In this document: positions 22,456-30,015 of the stretch, in pieces
Position numbering within the stretch: the first letter of the stretch is position 1
Layout: each line of letters starts with the position of its first letter
Source of the DNA: CAYRGE01 sp964423985
GTDB lineage: Bacteria > Patescibacteriota > Minisyncoccia > Phycocordibacterales > CAYRGE01
Reading direction: 5' to 3'
Length of the DNA: 36,992 nt
Assembly (NCBI GenBank): GCA_964423985.1
Contig: CAYRGE010000001.1
Coordinates: 1 to 36,992, forward strand
Notes under the pieces: generated by a model
Databases searched by the model: none
What the model was told of the DNA's origin: nothing
The model's input: the letters and a program-made list of their open reading frames with translations, nothing else
Translations under genes and position numbers: made by a program

Positions 22456-23517
22456 ATGCAAAATATTGTATTTTATCGCAAATATAGACCAAAGGTTTTC
22501 TCGGATGTTCTAGGGCAGGAGCATATAGTTAGTGTGCTTGAAAATGCAATTAAACAAAGCAGTGTTGCACATGCGTATCTGTTTGAAGGACCTCGTGGAA
22601 CAGGCAAAACTTCTGTTGCTAGAATCTTAGCAACAGAAGTTGGTGTTACTAACAATGATCTTCACGAAATTGATGCAGCAAGCAATAGGGGAATTGATGA
22701 CATACGACAATTGCGTGAATCAGTGCAAAACCTTCCGTTTGAGTCTGAACAAAAAATATACATAATAGACGAAGTTCATATGCTTACAAAAGAGGCTTTT
22801 AATGCGCTTTTGAAAACCCTTGAAGAGCCACCTAGACATGTAATATTTATACTTGCAACAACTGAACTGAGTAAAATTCCAGAAACAATAGTTTCTCGTT
22901 GTCAGGTATTTCATTTTAAGAAACCAACACTGGCTATTCTAAAAAAAACAGTTTTAAGTATTTCAAAAAAAGAAGGACTAAGTATTGATTTAAGTACTGC
23001 TGAATTAATTGCATTTTTAGGAGATGGTTCGTTTCGTGACACACTTGGTGTGCTTCAGAAAATTACTATATCGGCGAATAAAAAGAAAATAACAAGCAAA
23101 GAGGTTGAAAAAATTACTGGAATACCAAAGAATGTGCTTGTAAATAAAGCAATAAGAGGGCTTGTTTTTTGCGAAGGCAATACAGCACTAGATGCTGTGA
23201 ATGAAGCAGACAAAGAGGGAGTAGAAATTAAAATATTTTTAAATCTTATTTTACAAAAACTTCGTATCATACTTTTAATACGATTTGGAAGTAACCTAGA
23301 AAGTATAGCGAAAGAACAAATCACAGATGAAGACTTTATGTTCTTAAAAGAAATAAGCCAAGATGGGAATATAAAACTTAATTCTGGTACAATAAAAACG
23401 CTACTTGAAGCATATGATAATATGAGATATTCTTCAATTTCTACACTACCGCTTGAGCTTGCAATTATGGAAATTGTTGAAAAACAAAAACAAGATTGCC
23501 AAAAGCACGCATCTTAA
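22456..23517 (+). CDS. dnaX: DNA polymerase III gamma-type subunit without zinc module
   Basis: Clamp-loader ATPase that opens and loads the sliding clamp. 353 aa, against about 550-640 for full tau: domains I-III are present, and the DnaB- and alpha-binding tau extension is absent. Walker A GPRGTGKT (45-52), Walker B IIDEVH (103-108), sensor 1 ATTELSK and arginine finger SRC (Arg148) are intact. The Cys4 zinc module normally inserted between ILAKALNC and HPDVIEIDAASN is deleted: RILATEVGVTNNDLHEIDAA runs straight through. The only Cys in the first 200 residues is Cys149. Start ATG 22456 gives the usual FYRKYRP opening. It presumably partners with the DnaE encoded here. Confidence 0.94.
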   Translation: MQNIVFYRKYRPKVFSDVLGQEHIVSVLENAIKQSSVAHAYLFEGPRGTGKTSVARILATEVGVTNNDLHEIDAASNRGIDDIRQLRESVQNLPFESEQKIYIIDEVHMLTKEAFNALLKTLEEPPRHVIFILATTELSKIPETIVSRCQVFHFKKPTLAILKKTVLSISKKEGLSIDLSTAELIAFLGDGSFRDTLGVLQKITISANKKKITSKEVEKITGIPKNVLVNKAIRGLVFCEGNTALDAVNEADKEGVEIKIFLNLILQKLRIILLIRFGSNLESIAKEQITDEDFMFLKEISQDGNIKLNSGTIKTLLEAYDNMRYSSISTLPLELAIMEIVEKQKQDCQKHAS

Positions 23518-23727
23518 TTTTTTTTATTGAGTATTCCTCTGTGTCTTTCTAGTGTATTAAAGCTCTTTGACGATTTGCAATAACAGTGGACTAAACTGGT
23601 TTGCTTCGTCGTTCCGCTACCGCTACACTCCTCGCAAAGACGGGGATATAATGTCATTTTGTTTAACTTCTCGCAAAGACGGTGGACGGAGAGTTGTGCT
23701 TGGTTGTTGAAGTATTGATTACTGGGC
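23518..23727. other. Intergenic region after dnaX with repeat copy
   Basis: No gene is visible. It contains repeat copy 3 (23601-23645) and an isolated second tail (CTCGCAAAGACGG, 23670-23682), followed by the promoter of the 186-codon gene. No obvious dnaX terminator is seen. Confidence 0.6.
23601..23682. repeat. Dispersed GCTTCGTCG-type repeat, copy 3
   Basis: TTGCTTCGTCGTTCCGCTAC continues to CTCGCAAAGACGGGG at 23645, followed by GATATAAT as in copy 2. A second CTCGCAAAGACGG tail at 23670-23682 looks like the end of another, mostly deleted unit. As with the other copies it lies beyond a gene's 3' end. Confidence 0.7.
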
Positions 23728-23761
23728 TTGACAAAATTGATTTTATATGTTTTTCTATATA
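23728..23761 (+). promoter_or_regulatory. Likely promoter of the 186-codon gene
   Basis: An exact TTGACA at 23728-23733 begins TTGACAAA, as in the promoter at 6244. The -10 is less clear: TTCTAT at 23753-23758 (19-nt spacer) or TATATA at 23756-23761 (22-nt spacer). A strong AAGGAG ribosome-binding site follows at 23800-23805. Distance from -35 to ATG (86 nt) is close to that of the 67-aa gene (81 nt). Confidence 0.5.
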
Positions 23762-23813
23762 TAGATGTTTTGTTGTTTTTTAGTTCTTTGATTTAATACA
23801 AGGAGAGAGAAAA

Positions 23814-24374
23814 ATGAAATCAGTAATATTGTTTCCCATAACTTTTTTAGCCATTTTAGCTATTTGGGTGTTGGCGCTAGTCTCCATTGATGGCGTCCTC
23901 TCGATTGAGAAAAGCGAGAGCACCATATTTTCAACAGAAGATATGGTTAATACAAATATTGTTGCCGTCTCAAGTGAGGGGCTGCAACAAACATTAGCTA
24001 GCGAAAGAGTTTTTTTGATATCTAAGTTTGTTGATTTTGATAGGGGCGAGATAGACCTTGCCCTTGCGGTTAGCAACCATGTTTTTGGATTCATTATTGT
24101 TGAGTCCAAAAACGAAACTCTCACAGAGAAGGTTGTGAGAGTTTTAAGTTTTCTTACCTTAAATCAAGAATCAAGAAAAGAAGTTGCTAACACAAAATTT
24201 TCTTTGGTGGATTGGAGTGGCGATGTGTTCTATACACACCACATCATTATCCACCAAACCACCAAAGGGTGGACCCACCCTTTGGTGGTTGAGGAAAAAG
24301 TACTAGCCCTCTTTATTGAGGGACTTAAACAACAACAAGAAGAAGCTTTAGTGGCTTTATATGAGGAATATTAA
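23814..24374 (+). CDS. 186-aa membrane-anchored protein with hairpin-packed message
   Basis: Unknown protein. Residues 4-25 form a signal-anchor helix (MKSVILFPITFLAILAIWVL start), followed by an outside or soluble domain of mixed strands and helices and an acidic tail ending LYEEY. It has its own promoter, a strong AAGGAG site 8 nt before the ATG, and a strong terminator, so it is monocistronic and likely abundant. The coding RNA is covered almost end to end by inverted repeats, the strongest a perfect 15-bp palindrome at 24258-24289. Codon choice (for example GTCCTCTCG, GCGAGAGC) differs from the AT-rich neighbours, as expected if base pairing is selected. No homologous family is recognised. 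An alternative is that the RNA itself is the functional product. Confidence 0.65.
   Translation: MKSVILFPITFLAILAIWVLALVSIDGVLSIEKSESTIFSTEDMVNTNIVAVSSEGLQQTLASERVFLISKFVDFDRGEIDLALAVSNHVFGFIIVESKNETLTEKVVRVLSFLTLNQESRKEVANTKFSLVDWSGDVFYTHHIIIHQTTKGWTHPLVVEEKVLALFIEGLKQQQEEALVALYEEY
23898..24289 (+). repeat. Tandem array of inverted repeats inside the 186-codon gene
   Basis: Complementary arms in order: 23898-23903/23915-23920; 23922-23931/23938-23947 (10 bp, one G-U, 6-nt loop); 23959-23965/23984-23990 with a small nested pair; 24042-24050/24057-24065 (9 bp, two G-U, 6-nt loop); 24068-24071/24075-24078; 24085-24093/24101-24109 (9 bp, one G-U); 24115-24125/24134-24144 (perfect 11 bp); 24149-24155/24173-24179; 24203-24212/24249-24258 with nested GATGTG/CACATC; 24258-24272/24275-24289 (perfect 15 bp). 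They follow one another with almost no gap. Confidence 0.8.
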
Positions 24375-24399
24375 TTCTTTGCAAAGCCAGCTAAGGCAA

Positions 24400-24433
24400 A
24401 GCCGTTCATTTTTTAAATGAACGGCTTTTTTTT
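24400..24433 (+). terminator. Rho-independent terminator of the 186-codon gene
   Basis: Perfect 12-bp stem AGCCGTTCATTT (24400-24411) with AAATGAACGGCT (24415-24426), a 3-nt loop and an eight-T run ending at 24433. The gene beyond is the convergent MFS transporter, for which the reverse reading has only a short T-run and would be a weaker terminator. Confidence 0.93.
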
Positions 24434-24472
24434 GCAAGAGCAATCAGTTTATTCTTTTTGTGATAAATAACA

Positions 24473-25672
24473 TTACCTTGTATCAATAATTTTGTGGCTG
24501 AACCATATACCAATAAACATAATAAAACCAAGAATAAGAAACAAGTGCTTAAAGTCAATGTCTGTAATATAAAATAAGATGGTTGCAATAACAGGAGCAA
24601 TAATATATGCAACAGGTCGTGCATTGCGATAGAAGCTTATTATATTTGTATCCGAGGCATTTATTTGCTTAAAGAAATAACTTTCTGTGGTAACTTCAAT
24701 TAAACTTGCTCCTGTACGAGTAATAAACAATGCAATAACCCAAAGCCAAAATGTTTGTGTATTTATGAAAACAAGACATATGGTTGAAACACCAGTAATT
24801 AAGAAACCCAGTGTTAATATTTCTTTTTCTCCCCATTTTGTGTCTGCCAATTTGCCTGCTGGCCATTCAAATAAAACAAAAGGCAAAAGCATTATGGAGA
24901 AAATAAGACCCAGTTCGCTCCATGCAAAACCAATGTGTTCATGTAGATATATTGGCATATAAATAACCATCCATGCATAGAAAAACCTTAATAGCATTCC
25001 TGCCATAAAAATATTGTAAATATTTTTATTTTGTAATACTAATTTAAGAGTAGTTCGCGTATCAGTATGGCTATAAGTGGGGTCTTTGAACCCTCTAAAA
25101 TGAAACACAAAAAGAACAAGCATAAACATCATTAATACAGCAGAAATAAGATATAATTTTGTGTACCCTCCCGTTGTTATAAGTATCCCAGCAATTAAAG
25201 GAGATATCAGCAGTGCTGTATTTAGCACGGTCAAAAACACACCTCTTATTTCTCCGGTATGGTTGTCTTTAGAGTATTTTTCTAAAAATATATCAAGGTT
25301 TAAATAAACAAAAGATGTAGCGGCAAAATAGGCAATAAACATAGGAATAATCAAAAATGGAGATGTTGTAAATGCAAAACCCAATAAAAGCAAAATCATT
25401 ATCAAAACCAAGAAAAGAGTAGTTTTGTAATTCCCAAATCTATTTAATACAGTTGGAATGCAAAGTATTCCAACTGTTGTTGCAATAGAGCCCAATGTAT
25501 ACAATACACCAACAAGGTTTTTTGCTGTTTGGTGATCCCAGATAGTAGATAGCGAGTCGCTTATAAATGTTGAATTTATATATACTGGGATAGCAACAGA
25601 AAATGTAAAAATAAAAACCAGAATATTAATAAACCATATAAGGGATCGTCTGTCTTTTGTGGTGGAACTCAT
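24473..25672 (-). CDS. Major facilitator superfamily transporter
   Basis: 399-aa polytopic protein with about twelve helices in two halves, split by a cytoplasmic stretch (FRGFKDPTYSHTDTRTT, near 194-210). The loop after helix 2 (LNRFGNYKTT) and its counterpart in the second half (GKLADTKWGEKE) correspond to the MFS G-x-x-x-D/R-x-G-type motif, better kept in the second half. Likely a proton-coupled exporter or sugar/drug carrier; substrate unknown. It ends facing the 186-codon gene and lies 79 nt downstream of rnj on the same strand, possibly in the same transcript. Confidence 0.85.
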   Translation of the reverse strand: MSSTTKDRRSLIWFINILVFIFTFSVAIPVYINSTFISDSLSTIWDHQTAKNLVGVLYTLGSIATTVGILCIPTVLNRFGNYKTTLFLVLIMILLLLGFAFTTSPFLIIPMFIAYFAATSFVYLNLDIFLEKYSKDNHTGEIRGVFLTVLNTALLISPLIAGILITTGGYTKLYLISAVLMMFMLVLFVFHFRGFKDPTYSHTDTRTTLKLVLQNKNIYNIFMAGMLLRFFYAWMVIYMPIYLHEHIGFAWSELGLIFSIMLLPFVLFEWPAGKLADTKWGEKEILTLGFLITGVSTICLVFINTQTFWLWVIALFITRTGASLIEVTTESYFFKQINASDTNIISFYRNARPVAYIIAPVIATILFYITDIDFKHLFLILGFIMFIGIWFSHKIIDTR

Positions 25673-25751
25673 ATTGGTATTTTTATGGTTTAGTTGTTCT
25701 GTAAAATAAAATATTTTTATTAATGTACCATACTTATTAACTGAATTGTCA

Positions 25752-27695
25752 CTAAATTCCTAATAACACTGGAAGTACAATAGGGCGTTTTGCAGTTTGT
25801 TGCAGTAGATATTTTTCAACATCGTTTGTAACACGCTTTTTAATTGAATCAAAGTCTATTGGTGTTGAATTTTTAGACATATTCTCTATTGATTTTTTAG
25901 TTATATATCGTGCTTGTCTTAATAAGTCTTGTGATTCTCTTAAGTATACAAAACCTCTTGAAATTATATCTGGCGATTTTCGTAACTGTCTTGTACGCAT
26001 ATCAATAATAGCAATAATAACAAATATACCATCTTGTGCCAGCATTTGCCTATCTCGTAAGACAACTTCTTGTACACCACCAACAGAAAGCCCATCAACT
26101 ACAATCATTTCACTCGGTGCTCGCTCTTTTAGTACGTTAATTTTAGAGCCGTTTTCACTTGTTTCAATCACCATTCCATTGTCTGGAATAATAATATCCT
26201 TTTTTTGCATTCCAACTCGCCTTGCAACCTCCGCATGTTCGCGAAGCATTGAATGATATCCAAATGCTGGCATAAAAAACTTTGGATTTATTTTCTTTAT
26301 AAACCAAGCAAGCTCTTCTTGTGTTGCATGTCCTGTTGAGTGAACATCACTCGTTTTGTAGGTGATAATTTTTACTCCATGCCTACAAAGATTGTCTTTT
26401 AATTTCCTAACACTAAGTTCATTCCCTGGGACAACAGAAGAAGATAGAATTATAGTATCCCGTTCAGTTAATCGTATGTACTTATGTTGCTTTCTTGTAA
26501 TCCTAGAAAGAGTTGCAAATTCTTCTCCCTGTGCTCCTGTTGCAATTATTACAATTGAGTCAGGCGGGTAATTATCAATTTCAGAGATACTTACAAGTGT
26601 GTTTGTTTGTATTTTTAAGAGCCCAGCTTTTTTTGCCACTTCAATATTTGTTTTAATACTTCTGCCGTCGGTGATAACTTTTTTATTGTATTTTTCGCAA
26701 ATTTCTATAATTTTAATCATTCGCTGAAATTGCGATGCGAAGGTTCCAATAATAAGTCTTTCTGGTGCTGTCTTGATAATTTGTTCAAGGTTTTTTTGTA
26801 TAACTTGTTCTGTAATAGAAAAACCTGGTTGCTCTGCATTTGTTGAGTCCGCAATAAATAATATGTTTTTTTCTTTTCCAAGCTCACTCCATATATCCTC
26901 CTCTTTTTTTACCGCTACTCCATCAACATGTTCAAGTTTAAGGTCACCAGTGATTATTACATTACCTTCTGGAGATTCAAAAACGATACCCATTGAATCT
27001 GGAATAGAATGAGTGACAGAAAAAAATTTTACTGATAAATCATTAAAGGAAATTCTCTCATTAGGTTTAACTATCTTATAATCAATTTCAGGCAAGTCAG
27101 GGAATTCTGTTTGGCGTTTTTTGATTAAAAGAGAGGTGAGTTCCATTGTGTAGATTGGAGGATTTCCTAATCGTTCTATCATATAGGGAATTCCACCAAT
27201 ATGATCAAGGTGTCCATGTGTTATAATAAGTCCTCTAATTTTGTCCTTTCGCTCTTCTAGATATTTTGTATTTGGAAGAATATAGTCAATTCCAGGAGAA
27301 TCTTCTTCATTTACAAACTGAAAACCAGCATCTACTATAAGGATATCGTTTCCATATTCAAAGGCATACATATTTCTTCCAACTTCCTCAACACCACCAA
27401 GAGGGATTACCCTGAAATTTCCTTTCGCAAGATCTGGGATTATTACGGGTTTCTTTTTTTGAGCGACAGCAGTATTTCGGCGTTTTGTTTGTGTGCCAAA
27501 AGAACCAGAGCGGCTGTTTTGTTTTTGAGAGCTTCTTTTATTAAAGTTATTTTTAGTTTGCATATTTTGTGAATTTCTTTTTATTGTTTTATTTATAATT
27601 TCTGTTTTAAGATTATGCGATGCGTTCTTGTTTTGCGTTGCTTCGTTGTGGTCGGCAAAGCCATTGTGGTTATTCTTGAATGTCTTTATATTCAT
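25752..27695 (-). CDS. rnj: Ribonuclease J with long disordered N-terminal extension
   Basis: Metallo-beta-lactamase/beta-CASP ribonuclease for mRNA decay and rRNA maturation, with 5'-to-3' exonuclease and endonuclease activity in studied members. 647 aa against about 555 usual: residues 1-92 are an Asn/Gln/Lys-rich low-complexity extension. The core starts at FRVIPLGGVEEVGRN (94-108); the metal site HGHLDH is at 160-165, then ITGDLKLE, GTFASQFQRM, and the beta-CASP end with STGHATQEE and MPAFGYHSMLREHAE. The C-terminal domain follows to PVLLGI. ATG 27695 was taken; an internal Met45 would shorten the tail. The extension may bind RNA or partners. Confidence 0.94.
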   Translation of the reverse strand: MNIKTFKNNHNGFADHNEATQNKNASHNLKTEIINKTIKRNSQNMQTKNNFNKRSSQKQNSRSGSFGTQTKRRNTAVAQKKKPVIIPDLAKGNFRVIPLGGVEEVGRNMYAFEYGNDILIVDAGFQFVNEEDSPGIDYILPNTKYLEERKDKIRGLIITHGHLDHIGGIPYMIERLGNPPIYTMELTSLLIKKRQTEFPDLPEIDYKIVKPNERISFNDLSVKFFSVTHSIPDSMGIVFESPEGNVIITGDLKLEHVDGVAVKKEEDIWSELGKEKNILFIADSTNAEQPGFSITEQVIQKNLEQIIKTAPERLIIGTFASQFQRMIKIIEICEKYNKKVITDGRSIKTNIEVAKKAGLLKIQTNTLVSISEIDNYPPDSIVIIATGAQGEEFATLSRITRKQHKYIRLTERDTIILSSSVVPGNELSVRKLKDNLCRHGVKIITYKTSDVHSTGHATQEELAWFIKKINPKFFMPAFGYHSMLREHAEVARRVGMQKKDIIIPDNGMVIETSENGSKINVLKERAPSEMIVVDGLSVGGVQEVVLRDRQMLAQDGIFVIIAIIDMRTRQLRKSPDIISRGFVYLRESQDLLRQARYITKKSIENMSKNSTPIDFDSIKKRVTNDVEKYLLQQTAKRPIVLPVLLGI

Positions 27696-27752
27696 TTAAA
27701 AATGGTTTAGTTTAATAAAAGCTTGTTTTTAATTCTAAAAATTGAAAATAGC

Positions 27753-27785
27753 CCCTAGGGATTTTATATTATAAAATCCCTAGGG
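27753..27785 (-). terminator. Perfect 16-bp palindrome after the solute-binding protein gene
   Basis: CCCTAGGGATTTTATA (27753-27768), one central base, then its exact complement to 27785. It lies 10 nt beyond the stop of the solute-binding protein gene. Read on the minus strand it is followed by only a broken T-run (GCTATTTTCAATTTTT), so it is a terminator or mRNA 3'-end stabiliser of imperfect type. The ends are themselves palindromic (CCCTAGGG). Confidence 0.6.
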
Positions 27786-27795
27786 TTAGTAATTT

Positions 27796-29550
27796 TTATC
27801 TTGTGAAGAATTTCCAAACACTGTTTGTATCCATATACCACTTGTGTATATTTGCAAATCTTTCGTAAGGTGCGGATATTGTATCTATTCCAAATACATT
27901 TATATTTTTTGGAAGTACATAGATAAAACTGGGTGCATATAAAAATATAGCAGGGATGTCGTTTGCTATCTGCTCTGTAAACGATTCGTATTTAACTATT
28001 CTTGCATCCACCTCTGTTGTTTTTCGTGCTTCTTCAAGAATTGTGTCAACTGCAATGTTTGTGTAAAGAGAAATGTTTAAACCAGGATCAAGTCGCTGTG
28101 AAGAGTGCCAAAAAGCAAATGGATCAGAATCTCTGCCTATTATTTTTCCAAATAAAAGCGCATCATACTCTCTTGGTCGGATAACGGACTGGTTTAAGTT
28201 TTCGTGTTCAAATACTTCCACCTCGACAAGTATGCCAATTTCACGCCACATATACTGAAGTAATTTTGCTGTCTTTTTTAACTCAGGAACTATTGATGTT
28301 GAGACAGTAAAACCAAGATTTTCTCCATCAGAATTGGTTCGGATTTTAGTCTCGTCATTTAATTTCCAGCCACTTTCGTCAAGGAGTTCACCAGCTAACA
28401 CAAGTTGTTCTTTTTTTGTAGAAACAAAAGTTTTAGGAGGTGTGTATCCAATAGAACCAGGTGGTATTGGTCCGTCTATCATTGTTCCATATCCGTAAAG
28501 AACCTCATTTATTATTTTTTGCTTGTCAACAGATAAATTTAATGCTTTGCGTATTTTATCACTAGCAAAAATATCCGCATTGTTTTGATTAAAAAATAAA
28601 CCAAATATACGAGGAAGTGCAGAGCTTTCAACTCGGTAACCTTTCTCGACTAAAGTTTTTCCCGAGACAGGAGATACTGAACCCATACTCACTATATCAC
28701 CCTTTTCAAATGCTTGTATGAGTTGTTCTTCGTTTGGATAAAATAATAGCTCAATTCTCCGCAAATTAGGCTCTCCAAGAGCAAAATATTTAAATGGTCT
28801 TAGTGTGTATGATATCGGTATACCACCATCGTCTTTTTTTATACGAGAAACCTTATATGGACCAGATCCAATAGGGTTTGTATTTAACTTGCTTAGTGCA
28901 AATTGTTCTGTCGTCACCTTATTCCAGAGATGATATGGAAGAATTCCCAATACTGTATTTTCAAGAAAAGGAGCATATGGTTTATTCAACACAAACTGTA
29001 TTGTTTTATCATCTATTTTTTCTACAATTACACCATCCCAATTTGCTCGCCTAGGACTTCGTAGTTCAGTGTTTTGTGCTAGTGACACCGTAAACACAAT
29101 ATCTTTAGCGGTTATTGGTGTTTTGTCATGCCAAACCAAATTGTCTTTAAGTGTAAAAGTATATATAAGTCCATCATCTGATATTCTGTATGATTTTGCT
29201 AGGTCTGGCATAAGTATCCCATCTACAGATACACGCATAAGACCAGAATAAACGAGCATTGTTAAATCACGATCAGCGTTTGAATTTGCGAGAATAGGAT
29301 TAATAAAACGCGGAGAACCAATAATTCCTTCAGTAAGTGTTCCTCCATGGCTGGGAACAACTATACGGTGCTTGTTGCTTACTGTCAATACAAGAATAAA
29401 TGCACTTATTATAAAAACAATAATTAGCAAAGATAAAATAAAACGATTTTTATAATCAAGTTTTTTTATCGCCACAGAAACACCAACCTGTGTTGAGAGT
29501 GTGTATTTTCGCTCTACCAACAAATAGACAACTTTTTTAATTAATTTCAT
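27796..29550 (-). CDS. Membrane-anchored peptide-type (family 5) solute-binding protein
   Basis: Extracellular binding protein of the DppA/OppA family. Start ATG 29550 (584 aa) is preferred over an in-frame GTG at 29598, which adds 16 unconserved residues. It has no lipobox; a basic N-terminus and one transmembrane helix (about 35-57) anchor it. The SBP_bac_5 core shows GGTLTEGIIGSPRFINPIL, LAKSYRISDDGLIYTFTLKD, VWHDKTPITAKDIVFT and NPIGSGPYKV, the usual family blocks. The genes for the matching permeases and ATPases are not adjacent, so it is an orphan here. It lies behind secG on the same strand, possibly co-transcribed, and ends at the palindrome 27753-27785. Confidence 0.9.
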   Translation of the reverse strand: MKLIKKVVYLLVERKYTLSTQVGVSVAIKKLDYKNRFILSLLIIVFIISAFILVLTVSNKHRIVVPSHGGTLTEGIIGSPRFINPILANSNADRDLTMLVYSGLMRVSVDGILMPDLAKSYRISDDGLIYTFTLKDNLVWHDKTPITAKDIVFTVSLAQNTELRSPRRANWDGVIVEKIDDKTIQFVLNKPYAPFLENTVLGILPYHLWNKVTTEQFALSKLNTNPIGSGPYKVSRIKKDDGGIPISYTLRPFKYFALGEPNLRRIELLFYPNEEQLIQAFEKGDIVSMGSVSPVSGKTLVEKGYRVESSALPRIFGLFFNQNNADIFASDKIRKALNLSVDKQKIINEVLYGYGTMIDGPIPPGSIGYTPPKTFVSTKKEQLVLAGELLDESGWKLNDETKIRTNSDGENLGFTVSTSIVPELKKTAKLLQYMWREIGILVEVEVFEHENLNQSVIRPREYDALLFGKIIGRDSDPFAFWHSSQRLDPGLNISLYTNIAVDTILEEARKTTEVDARIVKYESFTEQIANDIPAIFLYAPSFIYVLPKNINVFGIDTISAPYERFANIHKWYMDTNSVWKFFTR

Positions 29551-29629
29551 GAGAATTAAGGCGTTGCTCAAGGAATTATTTTTGGTGTTATAAAACACTA
29601 AAAAATTACAATAGCTACAAAATTTTTAT

Positions 29630-29860
29630 TTATATTATGAGAGGTAAGAACACAGAAAAAGAAAACAATATAGCAATTATAATTGTAAGCTGAAATAAGA
29701 TTTTTTCTGCTCCGCGTCTAGTGTGGTTTATTGTGTCTTCGCTTCCACCACCAAATGCACCACCAGCACCAGCACTGCTTTGTTGAAATAATATTACGAT
29801 AACAAGTATCACTGAAAGTGATACTTGAATCCACGGTAATGAGTTTGTGAGTAATTCCAT
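29630..29860 (-). CDS. secG: Protein translocase subunit SecG
   Basis: Small membrane subunit of the SecYEG channel. 76 aa from ATG 29860: two helices (about 9-26 and 52-74) flank the signature QQSSAGAGGAFGGGSED (26-42), diagnostic for SecG. An in-frame TTG two codons earlier is possible but would be closer still to the -10 box; ATG 29860 is 11 nt behind TATAAT. No Shine-Dalgarno. The next gene on the strand, the solute-binding protein, is a Sec client by architecture. Confidence 0.93.
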   Translation of the reverse strand: MELLTNSLPWIQVSLSVILVIVILFQQSSAGAGGAFGGGSEDTINHTRRGAEKILFQLTIIIAILFSFSVFLPLII

Positions 29861-29871
29861 AAACAAAGATT

Positions 29872-29899
29872 ATTATATCAGGAGTTTCATAAAATACAA
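29872..29899 (-). promoter_or_regulatory. secG promoter (TTGTAT-16-TATAAT)
   Basis: Minus-strand TTGTAT (29899-29894), 16-nt spacer, TATAAT (29877-29872), 11 nt before the secG ATG. Initiation about 7 nt downstream of the box leaves a leader of roughly five bases. Confidence 0.65.
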
Positions 29900-29911
29900 T
29901 AGCTTTTATTA

Positions 29912-29944
29912 ACACATATAAAATATGGTATATTTTATATGTGT
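29912..29944. repeat. Perfect 15-bp inverted repeat upstream of secG
   Basis: ACACATATAAAATAT (29912-29926), centre GGT, then its exact complement ATATTTTATATGTGT (29930-29944). It begins 13 nt upstream of the secG -35 box and lies left of the ABC exporter remnant. No T-tract follows on either strand, so an operator or a scar of a lost element is as likely as a terminator. Confidence 0.6.
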
Positions 29945-30015
29945 ATGAGGGAAATAAAATAATAGTTTAAAAATGGAAAAGAAACAAAAATTAAATATAC
30001 AATATAGTAATAATA

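Noticed and set aside
23780..24124. A 114-codon minus-strand frame opposite the 186-codon gene.
   Set aside because: The inverted repeats make both strands look alike locally, but promoter, strong RBS and terminator all serve the plus strand.
23898..24289. The repeated stems in the 186-codon gene as a CRISPR array.
   Set aside because: The stems differ from each other in sequence; there is no constant repeat with variable spacers and no cas gene.
29551..29598. The GTG at 29598 as start of the solute-binding protein.
   Set aside because: It adds 16 residues without family similarity; ATG 29550 gives the usual basic start before the anchor helix.
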